Position numbers and translations under genes: made by a program | Shown: positions 43,880 to 53,180 of the stretch, one piece after another | Position numbering within the stretch: the first letter of the stretch is position 1 | Layout of the letters: each line of letters opens with the position of its first letter | The notes under the pieces: generated by a model | What the model was told of the DNA's origin: nothing | What the model saw: the letters and a program-made list of their open reading frames with translations, nothing else | The model's database searches: none | Assembly (NCBI GenBank): GCA_000383355.1 | Contig: KB911124.1 | Location: 1 to 64,000 of the forward strand | Origin: Flavobacterium sp. SCGC AAA160-P02 | GTDB lineage: Bacteria; Bacteroidota; Bacteroidia; Flavobacteriales; Flavobacteriaceae | DNA: 64,000 nucleotides | Reading direction: 5' to 3'

Positions 43880-45487
43880 ATGCTAATTAACCACAAAAAA
43901 ATCTGTTTATATGTGTTAAGCGCCTTCCTTTTAGGGCTATCACATAATACCATCGCACAAAAAAAAATATCAAAGAAAAAAGTTGAAGCACTTAAAAAAG
44001 AAGTTGCTGAAATTGTTGAATCTAACCACACACAATCTCAAATTATGGTGGATAAGATTTTTAGTTTTTCAGAATTAGGGTTTCAAGAAATTGAATCTTC
44101 TAAGTATTTAACGGGAATCTTAAAAGACAATGGTTTTGAAATTGAAAAAGGAGTATCTGGCATCCCTACTGCATGGTTTGCTACTTGGAGTAATGGAGAA
44201 GGACCAGTAATTGCGTTAGGAAGTGATGTAGATTGCATTCCTAAAGCTTCACAATACCCAGCTGTTGCCTATCACAAACCAATTGTAGAAGGAGCTCCAG
44301 GACATGGCGAAGGACATAATTCTGGCATCCCTTTAAATATTACAGCTGCTTTGGCTGTAAAAAAAATCATGGAACGAGAAAATATTGGCGGAACGCTTAT
44401 CCTTTGGCCTGGAATTGCGGAAGAACTAGTTGCAGCAAAGGCTTGGTATACAAGAGATGGTCTTTTTGATAACATAGACATGTGTATTTTTACTCATGTT
44501 AGTAGTAACCTAGGTGTTTCTTATGGGGCTTCTCGAGGAACTGGATTAATTTCTGTAGAATACACATTTGAAGGTGAATCTGCACATTCTGCTGGATCTC
44601 CCTGGAGAGGAAGAAGCGCGCTAGATGCGGCAGAATTAATGAATGTTGGCTGGAACTATAAACGCGAACATTTACATCCTTTAAAAAGATCACATTCTAT
44701 TTTTACTGATGCAGGAGATCAGCCCAATGTTGTGCCTTCTAAAGCTTCAATTTGGTATTATTTTAGAGATATTACCTATGAAGGAATCATGGAAATGTAT
44801 GGCGAAGCAAATGATGTTGCACAAGGTGCTGCTTTAATGACAAAAACAAAAGTGACCTCTAAAATTCTTGGAACTGCTTGGCCTAGACATTTTAATAAAA
44901 CGATTGCAGAAACCATGTATGAAAATATTAAAACAGTTGGGTTACCAGCATGGTCTGAAAATGATCAACTACTTGCAAAAGCAGTACAAACAGAAGTAAA
45001 TTCAAAAAATATTACAGGTTTAAGCAACAAACTAAACGCTCTAGGACTTCCTATTAAAAGACCTGTTAGCGGTGGTTCTGATGATATTGGTGATGTTTCT
45101 TGGAAAGTGCCAACAGTTACCTTAAGATATCCTTCAAATATTCCAGGACTTCAAGGACATCATTGGAGTAATGCCATTGCTATGGCAACACCTATTGCGC
45201 ATAAAGGAGTAACTGCTGGAGCTAAAGTTGAGGCCATGACCATCATAGATTTCTTACTAAAACCGTCCTTAATAGAGGATGCTTGGGACTACTTTAATAA
45301 TGTACAAAGTAAGGAAACAAAATACGAACCAATGCTAAGTGCTGATGATTTGCCGCCTATCTATTTAAATGAAGATAAACAAGAACAGTTTAGAAGTCAG
45401 TTAGAAAAGTTTTATTATGATGAAACAAAATATAAATCTTATTTGGAGCAATTGGGCATTACATATCCAACCTTAAAAAAGAAGTAA
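43880..45487 (+). CDS. Secreted AbgB-like M20 amidohydrolase
   Basis: 535 aa. Signal peptide (about 1-26, ending NTIAQ). M20D-type metal peptidase related to aminobenzoyl-glutamate hydrolase subunit B: GLGFQE-like FSELGFQEIESSKYL, PGHGEGHNSG with metal His, PGIAEELVAAKAW with Glu, GESAHSAGSPWRGRSALDAAELM (dimerisation region), and GGSDDIGDVSWKVPT near the C-terminus. It cleaves an amide bond of an N-acyl or N-aroyl amino acid or dipeptide. Most likely co-transcribed with the preceding deacylase-like lipoprotein. Export to the periplasm is unusual for AbgB but common in Bacteroidetes members. Confidence 0.88.
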   Translation: MLINHKKICLYVLSAFLLGLSHNTIAQKKISKKKVEALKKEVAEIVESNHTQSQIMVDKIFSFSELGFQEIESSKYLTGILKDNGFEIEKGVSGIPTAWFATWSNGEGPVIALGSDVDCIPKASQYPAVAYHKPIVEGAPGHGEGHNSGIPLNITAALAVKKIMERENIGGTLILWPGIAEELVAAKAWYTRDGLFDNIDMCIFTHVSSNLGVSYGASRGTGLISVEYTFEGESAHSAGSPWRGRSALDAAELMNVGWNYKREHLHPLKRSHSIFTDAGDQPNVVPSKASIWYYFRDITYEGIMEMYGEANDVAQGAALMTKTKVTSKILGTAWPRHFNKTIAETMYENIKTVGLPAWSENDQLLAKAVQTEVNSKNITGLSNKLNALGLPIKRPVSGGSDDIGDVSWKVPTVTLRYPSNIPGLQGHHWSNAIAMATPIAHKGVTAGAKVEAMTIIDFLLKPSLIEDAWDYFNNVQSKETKYEPMLSADDLPPIYLNEDKQEQFRSQLEKFYYDETKYKSYLEQLGITYPTLKKK

Positions 45488-45508
45488 TACCAGCTAAATT
45501 ATAAAACG

Positions 45509-46171
45509 CTACATTTTTACGGCACGTAACATTTCGCGTTTTCCTGGAGGGCCAGGCAATCTCTCAACGGTAAACCCTACAGATTGCATGGCTCTTCTTA
45601 CGCTCCCTTTAGCGGCATAAGTAACTAATACCCCTTTTGGTTTTAAGGCTAAAAACATTTTTTTGAAAATATCCTCAGTCCATAATTCTGGCTGAACTCG
45701 GGCGCCAAATGCGTCAAAATAAATAAGGTCAAACGTGTTTTCATCATTAATTTCATGAAAAAATTGTTTTCTTTTCAGTAAAGAAAAAGCTGAAGTAATT
45801 TGGTGTTTCTCTTCCCAAGAACACAGATGAAGTGTTTCAAAGATTTCAGCAGCATGAGATGCCTCTAATTGAGCAACATAATTTAATTTTTCTAGCTCTT
45901 CTTGAAGAACTGGATAAGCATCTACTCCAACATACTCAATAGATATGTTGTTTTTTTGAGCTTCTAAAAATGTAATAAAACTATTTAATCCGGTTCCAAA
46001 ACCAATTTCTAAAATAGCAAGTTCATTTGCAGTTTTTGATGCTAAGCCATGGTTAATATAAACATGATATGCTTCTTGAATAGCACCATGAATAGAATGA
46101 TATTGTTCATTCCATTCTGGTATATGAATAGTAGTAGATCCGTCTGAAGTTTGTATAATTTCTCTTTTCAA
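45509..46171 (-). CDS. mnmD: tRNA 5-methylaminomethyl-2-thiouridine methyltransferase MnmD
   Basis: 220 aa. Stand-alone version of the methyltransferase half of MnmC; completes mnm5s2U34 in tRNAs for Lys, Glu and Gln. QTSDGSTTIHIPEWNEQYHS is the typical N-terminus; LEIGFGTGLNSF binds SAM; YFDAFGARVQPELWT and the tail GFTVERLPGPPGKREMLRA are diagnostic. There is no FAD oxidase half, as in other Bacteroidetes. Lies 20 nt after the DUF4920 gene, same strand. Confidence 0.94.
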   Translation of the reverse strand: MKREIIQTSDGSTTIHIPEWNEQYHSIHGAIQEAYHVYINHGLASKTANELAILEIGFGTGLNSFITFLEAQKNNISIEYVGVDAYPVLQEELEKLNYVAQLEASHAAEIFETLHLCSWEEKHQITSAFSLLKRKQFFHEINDENTFDLIYFDAFGARVQPELWTEDIFKKMFLALKPKGVLVTYAAKGSVRRAMQSVGFTVERLPGPPGKREMLRAVKM

Positions 46172-46191
46172 TGGTGTGTTATGTGGTCTTA

Positions 46192-46698
46192 TTACTTTTT
46201 TAATAATACACCATTTGCTTCAAAAGCAAACTCCATTGCTGGTGCTGTAATGTTTGCAATTTCTTCTGAAGATTTTCCTGCATCTTCCGCATAATGTTTT
46301 AAATCTGCTACAGACACTTCTGTTACAAAAGCCTTTCCGGCTACTATTACTTCTTTACCTGAAGCATCTAGCGGCATAAAAAAACCGTAATCTTTAAATC
46401 TAACCATAATAGTTTCGTCTTCTGTACCTGCCGGAAGCGTCATCCAGCACCCCTTTTTTGTACAAACTTCTTTAATGTTAGCACTAAATTTTAAAGGTAT
46501 AGTATCTCCTGGCTGTAATGCTTTATAACTAGTTAACGCCTGATTAGACAACAGATAATCTGTATCAGTTATGGCATCTCCAAAGCTGCTATAACTATTA
46601 TTTTCTATTGCTTTTTCTGTTACTTTATTGTTCTTACTAGCTGTATTACACGCTGTAATTATAAAAGACAACAGCATGATTATTCCTATTTTTTTCAT
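46192..46698 (-). CDS. DUF4920 lipoprotein
   Basis: 168 aa. Lipoprotein signal (IITACNT). The C-terminal ~120 residues match DUF4920: FSANIKEVCTKKGCWMTLPAG, VRFKDYGFFMPLDASGKEV and VAGKAFVTEVSV, a compact beta-rich domain with a conserved Cys-x-x-x-Gly-Cys-Trp pair that might bind a metal or form a disulfide. Function unknown. A -7 box (minus strand TATCTTTG, 46725-46732) precedes it by 26 nt, and mnmD follows. Confidence 0.88.
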   Translation of the reverse strand: MKKIGIIMLLSFIITACNTASKNNKVTEKAIENNSYSSFGDAITDTDYLLSNQALTSYKALQPGDTIPLKFSANIKEVCTKKGCWMTLPAGTEDETIMVRFKDYGFFMPLDASGKEVIVAGKAFVTEVSVADLKHYAEDAGKSSEEIANITAPAMEFAFEANGVLLKK

Positions 46699-46724
46699 AT
46701 CAAAAACTTATATTTTATACAAAT

Positions 46725-46732
46725 CAAAGATA
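46725..46732 (-). promoter_or_regulatory. -7 promoter box for DUF4920-mnmD
   Basis: Minus strand TATCTTTG, exact TAnnTTTG match, 26 nt before ATG 46698. No clear -33 element. Confidence 0.45.
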
Positions 46733-46790
46733 GTTGTTTAGAATAAAAGTTCCGAGTGCTTTTTTTACTTAAAAAACAAACAAATTTGTT

Positions 46791-46798
46791 TACTTTTG
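46791..46798 (+). promoter_or_regulatory. -7 promoter box for ilvE
   Basis: TACTTTTG matches TAnnTTTG and lies 23 nt before ATG 46822. A CAAATTTG palindrome stands just upstream (46781-46788), but no TTG at the standard distance is seen. Confidence 0.5.
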
Positions 46799-46821
46799 TT
46801 TCTATCGACTTATAAATTAAC

Positions 46822-47877
46822 ATGGCTCTAGACATAAAAATTCAACCTATAAAAAATTCTAAAATCAGCAATGTAGATTTTAGCGATTTACCTTTTGGAA
46901 AAGTATTTTCTGATCATATATTTCAGTGTGAATATATAGATGGTGCTTGGCAGAACCCAATCATTAAAGCTAATGAACCTATTCAGTTAAATCCAGCAGC
47001 TAAAATTTTCCATTATGGTCAATCTATTTTTGAAGGTATGAAAGCCTATAAAGATGCCAATGGAGAGGTTTTTTTATTCAGACCAGAAGATAATTGCAAA
47101 CGTTTAAATCTTTCTGCAAACCGTTTAATGATGCCTGAAATTCCAGCAGATTTATTTATGCAAGGTTTGAAAAAATTACTAGAAATTGATAGTGACTGGA
47201 TTCCAACTACAGAAGGAAGTTCTTTATATGTTCGTCCTTTTATGTTTGCATCTGGTGAAGGGCTTCATGCTTCTCCAGCAGATTCTTATATTTTTATGAT
47301 TGCTGCGGCTCCTTCAGGTGCTTATTTCTCAGGGAGAATAACTGTTTTAATTGAAGAAAAATATGCCAGAGCTGCCAATGGAGGTGTTGGTTTTGCAAAA
47401 GCTGGTGGTAATTATGCTGCTCAGTTTTACCCTACTCAATTAGCCATTGAAAAAGGATACAATCAGGTTGTTTGGACCGATGATAATTCTCATCAATTTA
47501 TTGAAGAAGCTGGTGCTATGAATATCTTTATTAGAATTGGAGATGTTTTAATTACGAGCCCAACAAACGACAGAATATTAGACGGAATTACACGAAAAAG
47601 TATTTTACAAATTGCCGAAGATCATAACATCCCTGTTGAGGTTCGAAAAATTTCTGTGAGTGAAGTTGTTCAAGCTGCAAAAGACGGAGACTTAAAAGAA
47701 ATGTTTGGTGCAGGAACTGCTGCTGTAATTTCTCCTATAGCAGGTTTTGGATATCAAGAAGCAGATTATGAACTCCCAGAACTATCAGATACTTATGCTT
47801 CTTTCTTTAAAAAGAAAATTATAGCAATTCAAACCAATACATCTAAAGACCCGTATGGTTGGAGAGTAAAAGTTTAA
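46822..47877 (+). CDS. ilvE: Branched-chain amino acid aminotransferase
   Basis: 351 aa, group II (eukaryote-like) BCAT of fold type IV. Transfers amino groups between Leu/Ile/Val and 2-oxoglutarate with PLP. KIFHYGQSIFEGMKAYK, YVRPFMFASGEGL, PLP lysine in FAKAGGNYAAQF, EEAGAMNIFI and DGITRKSIL are the conserved blocks. It is the last step of branched-chain amino-acid synthesis and the first of degradation. An MBL lipoprotein gene begins 3 nt downstream. Confidence 0.96.
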   Translation: MALDIKIQPIKNSKISNVDFSDLPFGKVFSDHIFQCEYIDGAWQNPIIKANEPIQLNPAAKIFHYGQSIFEGMKAYKDANGEVFLFRPEDNCKRLNLSANRLMMPEIPADLFMQGLKKLLEIDSDWIPTTEGSSLYVRPFMFASGEGLHASPADSYIFMIAAAPSGAYFSGRITVLIEEKYARAANGGVGFAKAGGNYAAQFYPTQLAIEKGYNQVVWTDDNSHQFIEEAGAMNIFIRIGDVLITSPTNDRILDGITRKSILQIAEDHNIPVEVRKISVSEVVQAAKDGDLKEMFGAGTAAVISPIAGFGYQEADYELPELSDTYASFFKKKIIAIQTNTSKDPYGWRVKV

Positions 47878-47880
47878 GCT

Positions 47881-48828
47881 TTGAAAAAATTATGTTATTT
47901 AGCGGTATTCATTATTAGTGTGATAGGATGCACTACTAATGATGTAGCCATTAACAAAACCAACCAAGCAAAACAATATATTACAATTTTAGGGACGGCT
48001 CAAGATGGTGGATTTCCTCATATTGGCTGCCAAAAAAAATGCTGTGATGATTTCTATAAAGGTATTCTACCCAAACAACAGGTAGTTTCTTTGGGCTTAG
48101 TTGACAAAGAATCTCAGCAAAAGTTTCTGTTTGAAGCAACTCCAGATATATCAACTCAATTAGCAGATTTAGAAAAAAATCATCTAAAAACTAATACTAT
48201 TATAGATGGTGTATTTATGACACATGCACATATGGGGCATTACGCTGGCTTGCTGTACTTTGGCAAAGAAGCACTAGGTAAAAAAGACATCCCTGTATAT
48301 GCAATGCCAAAAATGAAAGAATTTCTTTCTAATAATGGCCCATGGAGCCAGTTGGTAACCACACAAAATATTGTATTCTTAGACTTACAAAAAGACAGTA
48401 TTGTACCTCTTAGCAACGCACTAAAAGTTACTCCTTTTCTTGTTCCTCATAGAGATGAGTTTTCTGAAACTGTTGGCTATAAAATTGAAGGTAATACAAA
48501 CTCTGCACTATTTATTCCAGACATTAATAAATGGAGCTTGTGGGAAAAAAATATTGTAGAAGAAGTTAAAAAAGTTGATTATGCTTTTATAGATGCCACC
48601 TTTTTTAAAGAAGGAGAAATTAACAGACCTATGAGCGAAGTTCCTCATCCTTTTATTGAGGAAACAGTTGCTTTGTTTGAAAATGAGTCTTTAGCAACAA
48701 AGAACAAAGTAATTTTCATTCATTTTAATCATACCAACCCTGCATTACAATCTAATTCTAAAGAACGAAATGATTTAGAATTGCTTGGTTTTAGATTTGC
48801 AACAGAAGGGCAGCGTTTTAAACTTTAA
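47881..48828 (+). CDS. PqqB-like metallo-beta-lactamase-fold lipoprotein
   Basis: 315 aa, starting with TTG at 47881 (KKLCYLAVFIISVIGCTT gives a lipoprotein signal). After ITILGTAQDGGFPHIGC comes a cysteine cluster CQKKCC, then the MBL motif THAHMGHYAGLLYFG; the Asp of HxHxDH is Gly here. VPHRDEFSETVGYKI, FIPDINKW and HFNHTNP give further metal ligands. This resembles PqqB-type hydrolases but no pqq genes are present. Its start is 3 nt after ilvE, so it is co-transcribed with it. Reaction unknown. Confidence 0.85.
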   Translation: MKKLCYLAVFIISVIGCTTNDVAINKTNQAKQYITILGTAQDGGFPHIGCQKKCCDDFYKGILPKQQVVSLGLVDKESQQKFLFEATPDISTQLADLEKNHLKTNTIIDGVFMTHAHMGHYAGLLYFGKEALGKKDIPVYAMPKMKEFLSNNGPWSQLVTTQNIVFLDLQKDSIVPLSNALKVTPFLVPHRDEFSETVGYKIEGNTNSALFIPDINKWSLWEKNIVEEVKKVDYAFIDATFFKEGEINRPMSEVPHPFIEETVALFENESLATKNKVIFIHFNHTNPALQSNSKERNDLELLGFRFATEGQRFKL

Positions 48829-48873
48829 ATGATAGCCTAAGAAATATCTTCTCTTTATTAGCTAGACAAACAC

Positions 48874-49260
48874 TTATTTTTCTAAAATTTCACCAATATT
48901 TGGCTTAAAATAATTGGGGCCTTTTAAAACTTTTCCATCTTCACGAAAAATTGGATGCCCATCTTCACCTAACTTACTCATATTACTGCGCTGAATTTCA
49001 TCAAAAACCTCCACAATCTTGTATTGCATTCCATGTTCTATAATGGTTCCTGCCAAAATATATAACATATCTCCTAAAGCATCTGCAACCTCCACTAAAT
49101 CATTTGCATTTGCCGCTTCAAGATATTCTTCGTTTTCTTCTTTCATCAAATTAAAACGAAGTAAATTTTTTGCTGCCCCAAGGTCTGCTGTTGGTTCATT
49201 TTTAATCCCTAGCTTAAATGCTGAATGGAATTCGTGTACTGCATCTGTGTATTTTTTCAT
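48874..49260 (-). CDS. MazG/PRA-PH-superfamily nucleotide pyrophosphohydrolase
   Basis: 128 aa. All-alpha NTP pyrophosphohydrolase: the metal-binding EENEEYLEA and DALGDMLYILAG helices supply the E-x-x-E and E/D-x-x-D residues of the superfamily. The C-terminal GHPIFREDGKVLKGPNYFKPN is typical of a phage- and Bacteroidetes-associated subgroup. It probably hydrolyses non-standard or excess nucleoside triphosphates. Follows the SDR gene by 22 nt on the same strand. Confidence 0.85.
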   Translation of the reverse strand: MKKYTDAVHEFHSAFKLGIKNEPTADLGAAKNLLRFNLMKEENEEYLEAANANDLVEVADALGDMLYILAGTIIEHGMQYKIVEVFDEIQRSNMSKLGEDGHPIFREDGKVLKGPNYFKPNIGEILEK

Positions 49261-49282
49261 GTATTCTATATAGGTGTTATTT

Positions 49283-50005
49283 TTAAATCATTTTTTTAAG
49301 AAGTCTCGCAGGTACTATTTTTAAAACGAAAGCAATAAGCCTCCATCGTTTAGAAATATAGGCAACTCTTTTCTTCTTTTTAATAGCTGTATAAATTTGT
49401 TTTGTTGCTTTTTCTAAAGGAACCATCCAAAAAACACCATGTCCTAGTGCCATAGCTGTGTCTACAAACCCAGGACGAATATCTGTAATAAATACCTTGT
49501 TAGATTTGATTGTTTTTGTTTTCATATACAGGCTCTCTAAATATGCTTTTTGATAGGCCTTTGACGAAAAATACGCTGGTGCACCTCGGTTTCCTCGTAT
49601 AGATGCAATGGAGGTAATACCTACCAAATGTCCAAAACCCTGTTTCCGAAATAAATTAAAAGACAAATCATACAACTTGGTAACTCCCACTACATTTGTA
49701 TGAATGGTTTCCTCTTCCATGCTCCAAGCTAATGAGGGGTTAATATGTCCTACTCCTGAAGATTGAATAATGAGATCTATTGTTGTAAACTCTTTAAGGA
49801 TATCATTAAATACCTTTTCTACTTCATCTACTTTTTGAATGTCATTTTGAGCAATATACACCTGATTAGAATATTGGTTTTTAAGTGCCACTAACTTTTC
49901 TAATCGTCTGCCTGTAATGGCTACTTTATACCCATCTTTAAGTAATAGTTCAGAAATTTCTTTTCCAATGCCAGAAGTTGCTCCAAAAACAATTGCGGTT
50001 TTCAT
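49283..50005 (-). CDS. Short-chain dehydrogenase/reductase
   Basis: 240 aa. N-terminal FGATSGIGKEI is the nucleotide-binding glycine motif (TGxxxGIG with Ala for Gly), QSSGVGH corresponds to NNAG, SIASIRG holds the catalytic Ser, and YFSSK is the YxxxK active site. RPGFVDTAM is typical. The C-terminal basic and hydrophobic tail (KKKRVAYISKRWRLIAFVLKIVP) may attach it to the membrane, as in DltE- or YqjQ-like SDRs. Substrate unknown. Divergent from a small membrane protein with 33 bp between. Confidence 0.9.
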   Translation of the reverse strand: MKTAIVFGATSGIGKEISELLLKDGYKVAITGRRLEKLVALKNQYSNQVYIAQNDIQKVDEVEKVFNDILKEFTTIDLIIQSSGVGHINPSLAWSMEEETIHTNVVGVTKLYDLSFNLFRKQGFGHLVGITSIASIRGNRGAPAYFSSKAYQKAYLESLYMKTKTIKSNKVFITDIRPGFVDTAMALGHGVFWMVPLEKATKQIYTAIKKKKRVAYISKRWRLIAFVLKIVPARLLKKMI

Positions 50006-50038
50006 TTAATTCGTAATTTTGTTAAAAATACATAATTT

Positions 50039-50236
50039 ATGTTTACTACAGGTCGAATCATTTTTGCTATTATATTTATCATTGCCTTTATTATTTTTAT
50101 GGTAATTTCTTATAAAAAAGATGCTAAAAATCATGAAGTATATTACAAGAATGCCGCTAAAAAAGTGGCTATTTATGGCACCTTGGCTATTTTAATATTT
50201 GTAGCTCTTCGTCTAGTAACTGCCTATTTGTTATAA
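50039..50236 (+). CDS. Small two-span membrane protein
   Basis: 65 aa: hydrophobic helix (about 7-24), a basic and tyrosine-containing loop (SYKKDAKNHEVYYKNAAKK), second helix (about 46-64). Start at ATG 50039 lies 33 bp from a divergent SDR gene. I recognise no named domain, but the charge layout (both termini outside, basic cytoplasmic loop) is that of a genuine membrane protein. Confidence 0.65.
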   Translation: MFTTGRIIFAIIFIIAFIIFMVISYKKDAKNHEVYYKNAAKKVAIYGTLAILIFVALRLVTAYLL

Positions 50237-50283
50237 AATCAGTTTTATTTTATTCCTAAATTTCACAGATAAGTGAAACATGA

Positions 50284-50314
50284 ATAAAAAAAACCTCGAG
50301 ACAATAGCTCGAGG
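50284..50314 (-). terminator. Terminator after dipeptidyl peptidase III
   Basis: CCTCGAG (50294-50300) pairs with CTCGAGG (50308-50314) across a 7-nt loop; on the minus strand eight T residues follow. It lies 34 nt beyond the peptidase stop and may also slow transcripts from the small membrane gene. Confidence 0.85.
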
Positions 50315-50347
50315 AATCCTTTTAATAAAATAGTGCTTATTTATACT

Positions 50348-52363
50348 TTAGTAGTTTTCTGTTTTCAAAAAACCATAATTTGTTGCATAGAATAGCATTT
50401 GCTCTTCAAAATCTTTTGGCTGATTTACAGTAACATCTACAATATTTCCGTCTACATCTAGAACTGGTTCTAATATAGGGTTTACAAAACCACTGTATGG
50501 AGCTGCTGTAAATTGCTTGTTTCGTTCTATAACTTCTGCATGAATTACTTGATCTACTTTAACACCATACCCTTCTACCAAAGCCTTTGCTGCATCAAAA
50601 TCTCCTTCAGATTTAATTCGTTGAGTTTCTTTTAATAAGCGTCCAAAAATAGCGCGTAGCTTGGCATAGTCATTTACTTTAAAAAAGGTTTTGCCATCTT
50701 TTGTTCGCTTTTCTATCACATTATCTTTCTTGCCTTGTTCAAAAGACCAGGCTGCCACCCATTGTCTATTAACCATATGATCTTCTTCTAAATCATTTCC
50801 TAATTCAATTCTAATTAATTGAGTTAGCAAACCATTTCTAATGTATCCGTCATAAGAAGCTTTTCCTAGCTCTTCCCAATTATCGGTTAAACCAAGCTCT
50901 TGTAATTTTGGATCCATTAAATAATACAGCCCAACCAAATCTGCTCTTCCCTCTTCCATTGTAGATGCATAATTTTGTAGTGTTTCTTTAGGCTGGCCTA
51001 TTCCATCATTAATAACACCAGATGCATGCCCTACTACTTCGTGTAATGCTGTGTGTAATTTATCGGCAATTTGACCGTATTTTTCTTCCAATCTAATTTC
51101 TTCTTCATCTAAAGCAAACTCATTTAACCTTCCAGAACCTCCTGCGTTATTGTAGGCTCCAGTTATATTTCCTAGAGAAACAGATTTAGAACCGTGTTGC
51201 TGTCTAATCCAATTATTATTTGGCAAATTCACACCAATTGGTGTGCTAGGAGAAGAATCTCCTGCCTCTCCGGCAACGTTTACTGTTTTATAAGAAACTC
51301 CTACTACAGTATCTTTTTTATGTGCTGGGTCTAATGGTGAATTGTCTTCAAACCATTGTGCATTTTCAGACAGTACAGCCATTTTTCGAGACATGTCAAA
51401 ATCTTTAATTTCTACGATTGTTTCATAAGAACCTCTGTATCCTTTTGGATCATTATATACCTCTATAAATCCGTTAATCCAATCTATGTTTCCTTCTGTA
51501 GAAGTAACCCAAGCAATACAATATTGATCCCAAACATCTAAACTTCCTGTTTTGTAATATTCTATTAACAGGCCTAATGCTTTTGCTTGATTGTCATTCT
51601 CTGCAACTCCTTGTGCTTTTTCTAACCATCCTATAATTTGATCAATAGCAGCTCCGTACATTCCTCCAGATTTCCAAACTTTTTCTACCAATACTCCATT
51701 TTCTCGTACTAATTTTGAATTTAAACCTGCTTCAACTGGCATTCCTTTTGGTCCTCTATAGGCAGTTTTATAAAAGTCTGTAACATCTTTATCTGTGATA
51801 TCTGATCCATAAAAATTTATAGCAGAAGATAAAATATTATCTACACCTTCTTTCTTATTTACCTTTTTAGCATCTACATCATTAAATAAAACAGCAACAA
51901 CCTCTGGTGCTAATAATGTAGAAGATTTTTGCAATAATTCGGTTTCAAAATAATCACGTGTAAATGCTGGTTTTATTTTATCATTTGAATAATGATGATG
52001 AATTCCATTAGAAAACCAAACTCTTTTTAAATATACTTTAAAAGCTTTAAAATTATCAGATTCTTTATCTCCTGTATAGTTAGCATTAATGCTCTCTAAG
52101 GCTTCTCTAATCTTTAAATTATGTTTGTAATTCTGATCCCACATAATATCTCTACCGGCTAGACCAGCTTGAGTTAGATAATACACCAAAGATTTTTCTT
52201 TGAGACTTAATTCTTCAAAACCGGGTACTTTATAACGAAGTACTCTAATGTCTGCAAATTGTTCTACAAGGTGATTAAATTTTGGTGCTATTTTCTGGTT
52301 ATCAGCACAAGAAAATAAGATTCCACTAATAAGAAACAAGTAGATGATTTGTTTTAATTTCAT
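50348..52363 (-). CDS. Dipeptidyl peptidase III (M49), lipoprotein
   Basis: 671 aa. Lipoprotein signal (LFSCADN). Zinc motif HEVVGH (about residue 441), matching the HExxGH of bacterial M49 enzymes, followed by EEGRADLVGLYYL with the third ligand Glu. Releases dipeptides from oligopeptide N-termini. The protein keeps the long N-terminal helical lobe of the family. Preceded by a membrane protein and an M24 aminopeptidase gene on the same strand, so the cluster is devoted to peptide degradation. A strong terminator follows. Confidence 0.93.
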   Translation of the reverse strand: MKLKQIIYLFLISGILFSCADNQKIAPKFNHLVEQFADIRVLRYKVPGFEELSLKEKSLVYYLTQAGLAGRDIMWDQNYKHNLKIREALESINANYTGDKESDNFKAFKVYLKRVWFSNGIHHHYSNDKIKPAFTRDYFETELLQKSSTLLAPEVVAVLFNDVDAKKVNKKEGVDNILSSAINFYGSDITDKDVTDFYKTAYRGPKGMPVEAGLNSKLVRENGVLVEKVWKSGGMYGAAIDQIIGWLEKAQGVAENDNQAKALGLLIEYYKTGSLDVWDQYCIAWVTSTEGNIDWINGFIEVYNDPKGYRGSYETIVEIKDFDMSRKMAVLSENAQWFEDNSPLDPAHKKDTVVGVSYKTVNVAGEAGDSSPSTPIGVNLPNNNWIRQQHGSKSVSLGNITGAYNNAGGSGRLNEFALDEEEIRLEEKYGQIADKLHTALHEVVGHASGVINDGIGQPKETLQNYASTMEEGRADLVGLYYLMDPKLQELGLTDNWEELGKASYDGYIRNGLLTQLIRIELGNDLEEDHMVNRQWVAAWSFEQGKKDNVIEKRTKDGKTFFKVNDYAKLRAIFGRLLKETQRIKSEGDFDAAKALVEGYGVKVDQVIHAEVIERNKQFTAAPYSGFVNPILEPVLDVDGNIVDVTVNQPKDFEEQMLFYATNYGFLKTENY

Positions 52364-52403
52364 TTGTATTCTATTTTAATTTTGGTTGATAAATGTACAC
52401 ATT

Positions 52404-53180
52404 TTATAGGTGTTCTATTTTTTGTAATTGCTGCTGTCTTTTAATGTTTTTAAATCTTTTCCAAGTCTTACTATTAAATTGTGTGTACAAAACAAAACAT
52501 CCTATATCTAATAAAAAGTAAAACAGACTAATTCCACTAGGTGGGTTATGACTTTTTAGTAGTGGAAAAACTCCAAAAGCAGTATCTGGCCATGTCCAAA
52601 CTTCATAGGCGGTTCCTACAATTTCTAACACAGCTACTACCAAATACATTGTTAAAAAGAACAATCTGTCTTTGGGTCTGTTAATTAACACTAAAAATAC
52701 AGCAATGGTCATTGCAAAACCAAAAACATCATTAAATGCAATAAGATAAAAGAGCGCAAATAATGCAATGACAACAGATAAAAATCTAACAATTACTTTT
52801 TGATGTTTCTTAACAATAGATGCTTTTGAAAAACGATAGGTTCTCGCATACACTACTGCGTGCCCTAGAGGAATATAGAATGGAAGATTAGACAACCTAT
52901 AGGTATACATATCTAATACAATTGAAAACAAATATTCGCCTGCAAAACCAATAATAACAGCATACATCATTAATTCTCTAGTACGTTTTACAGACCTTTT
53001 GTAGAGCACTAAAAACGCAAGTAACATTAAAATATTAGGACCTATTTGCGCATTTGAGTAGAGGGCTGCAAAACCAGTTCCATCAAAATAAAAAAAGATA
53101 AAGGAAAAAAATAACAATCCTATTCTTCGTGTAAAAACAGACAGGATTTTTAGCAAGTCAATAGTAGAAACTAGTCCCAT
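52404..53180 (-). CDS. Conserved polytopic membrane protein, unknown function
   Basis: 258 aa with about seven or eight hydrophobic segments and short loops. Recognisable features are YRLSNLPFYIPLGHAVVYARTYRF in the middle and SHNPPSGISLFYFLLD near the end, which look like conserved polar elements within membrane helices. I know no functional family. It shares one base with the stop of the M24 gene (TAATG), so it is coupled to it, and precedes the DPP III gene by 40 nt. A C-terminal basic tail faces the cytoplasm. Confidence 0.75.
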   Translation of the reverse strand: MGLVSTIDLLKILSVFTRRIGLLFFSFIFFYFDGTGFAALYSNAQIGPNILMLLAFLVLYKRSVKRTRELMMYAVIIGFAGEYLFSIVLDMYTYRLSNLPFYIPLGHAVVYARTYRFSKASIVKKHQKVIVRFLSVVIALFALFYLIAFNDVFGFAMTIAVFLVLINRPKDRLFFLTMYLVVAVLEIVGTAYEVWTWPDTAFGVFPLLKSHNPPSGISLFYFLLDIGCFVLYTQFNSKTWKRFKNIKRQQQLQKIEHL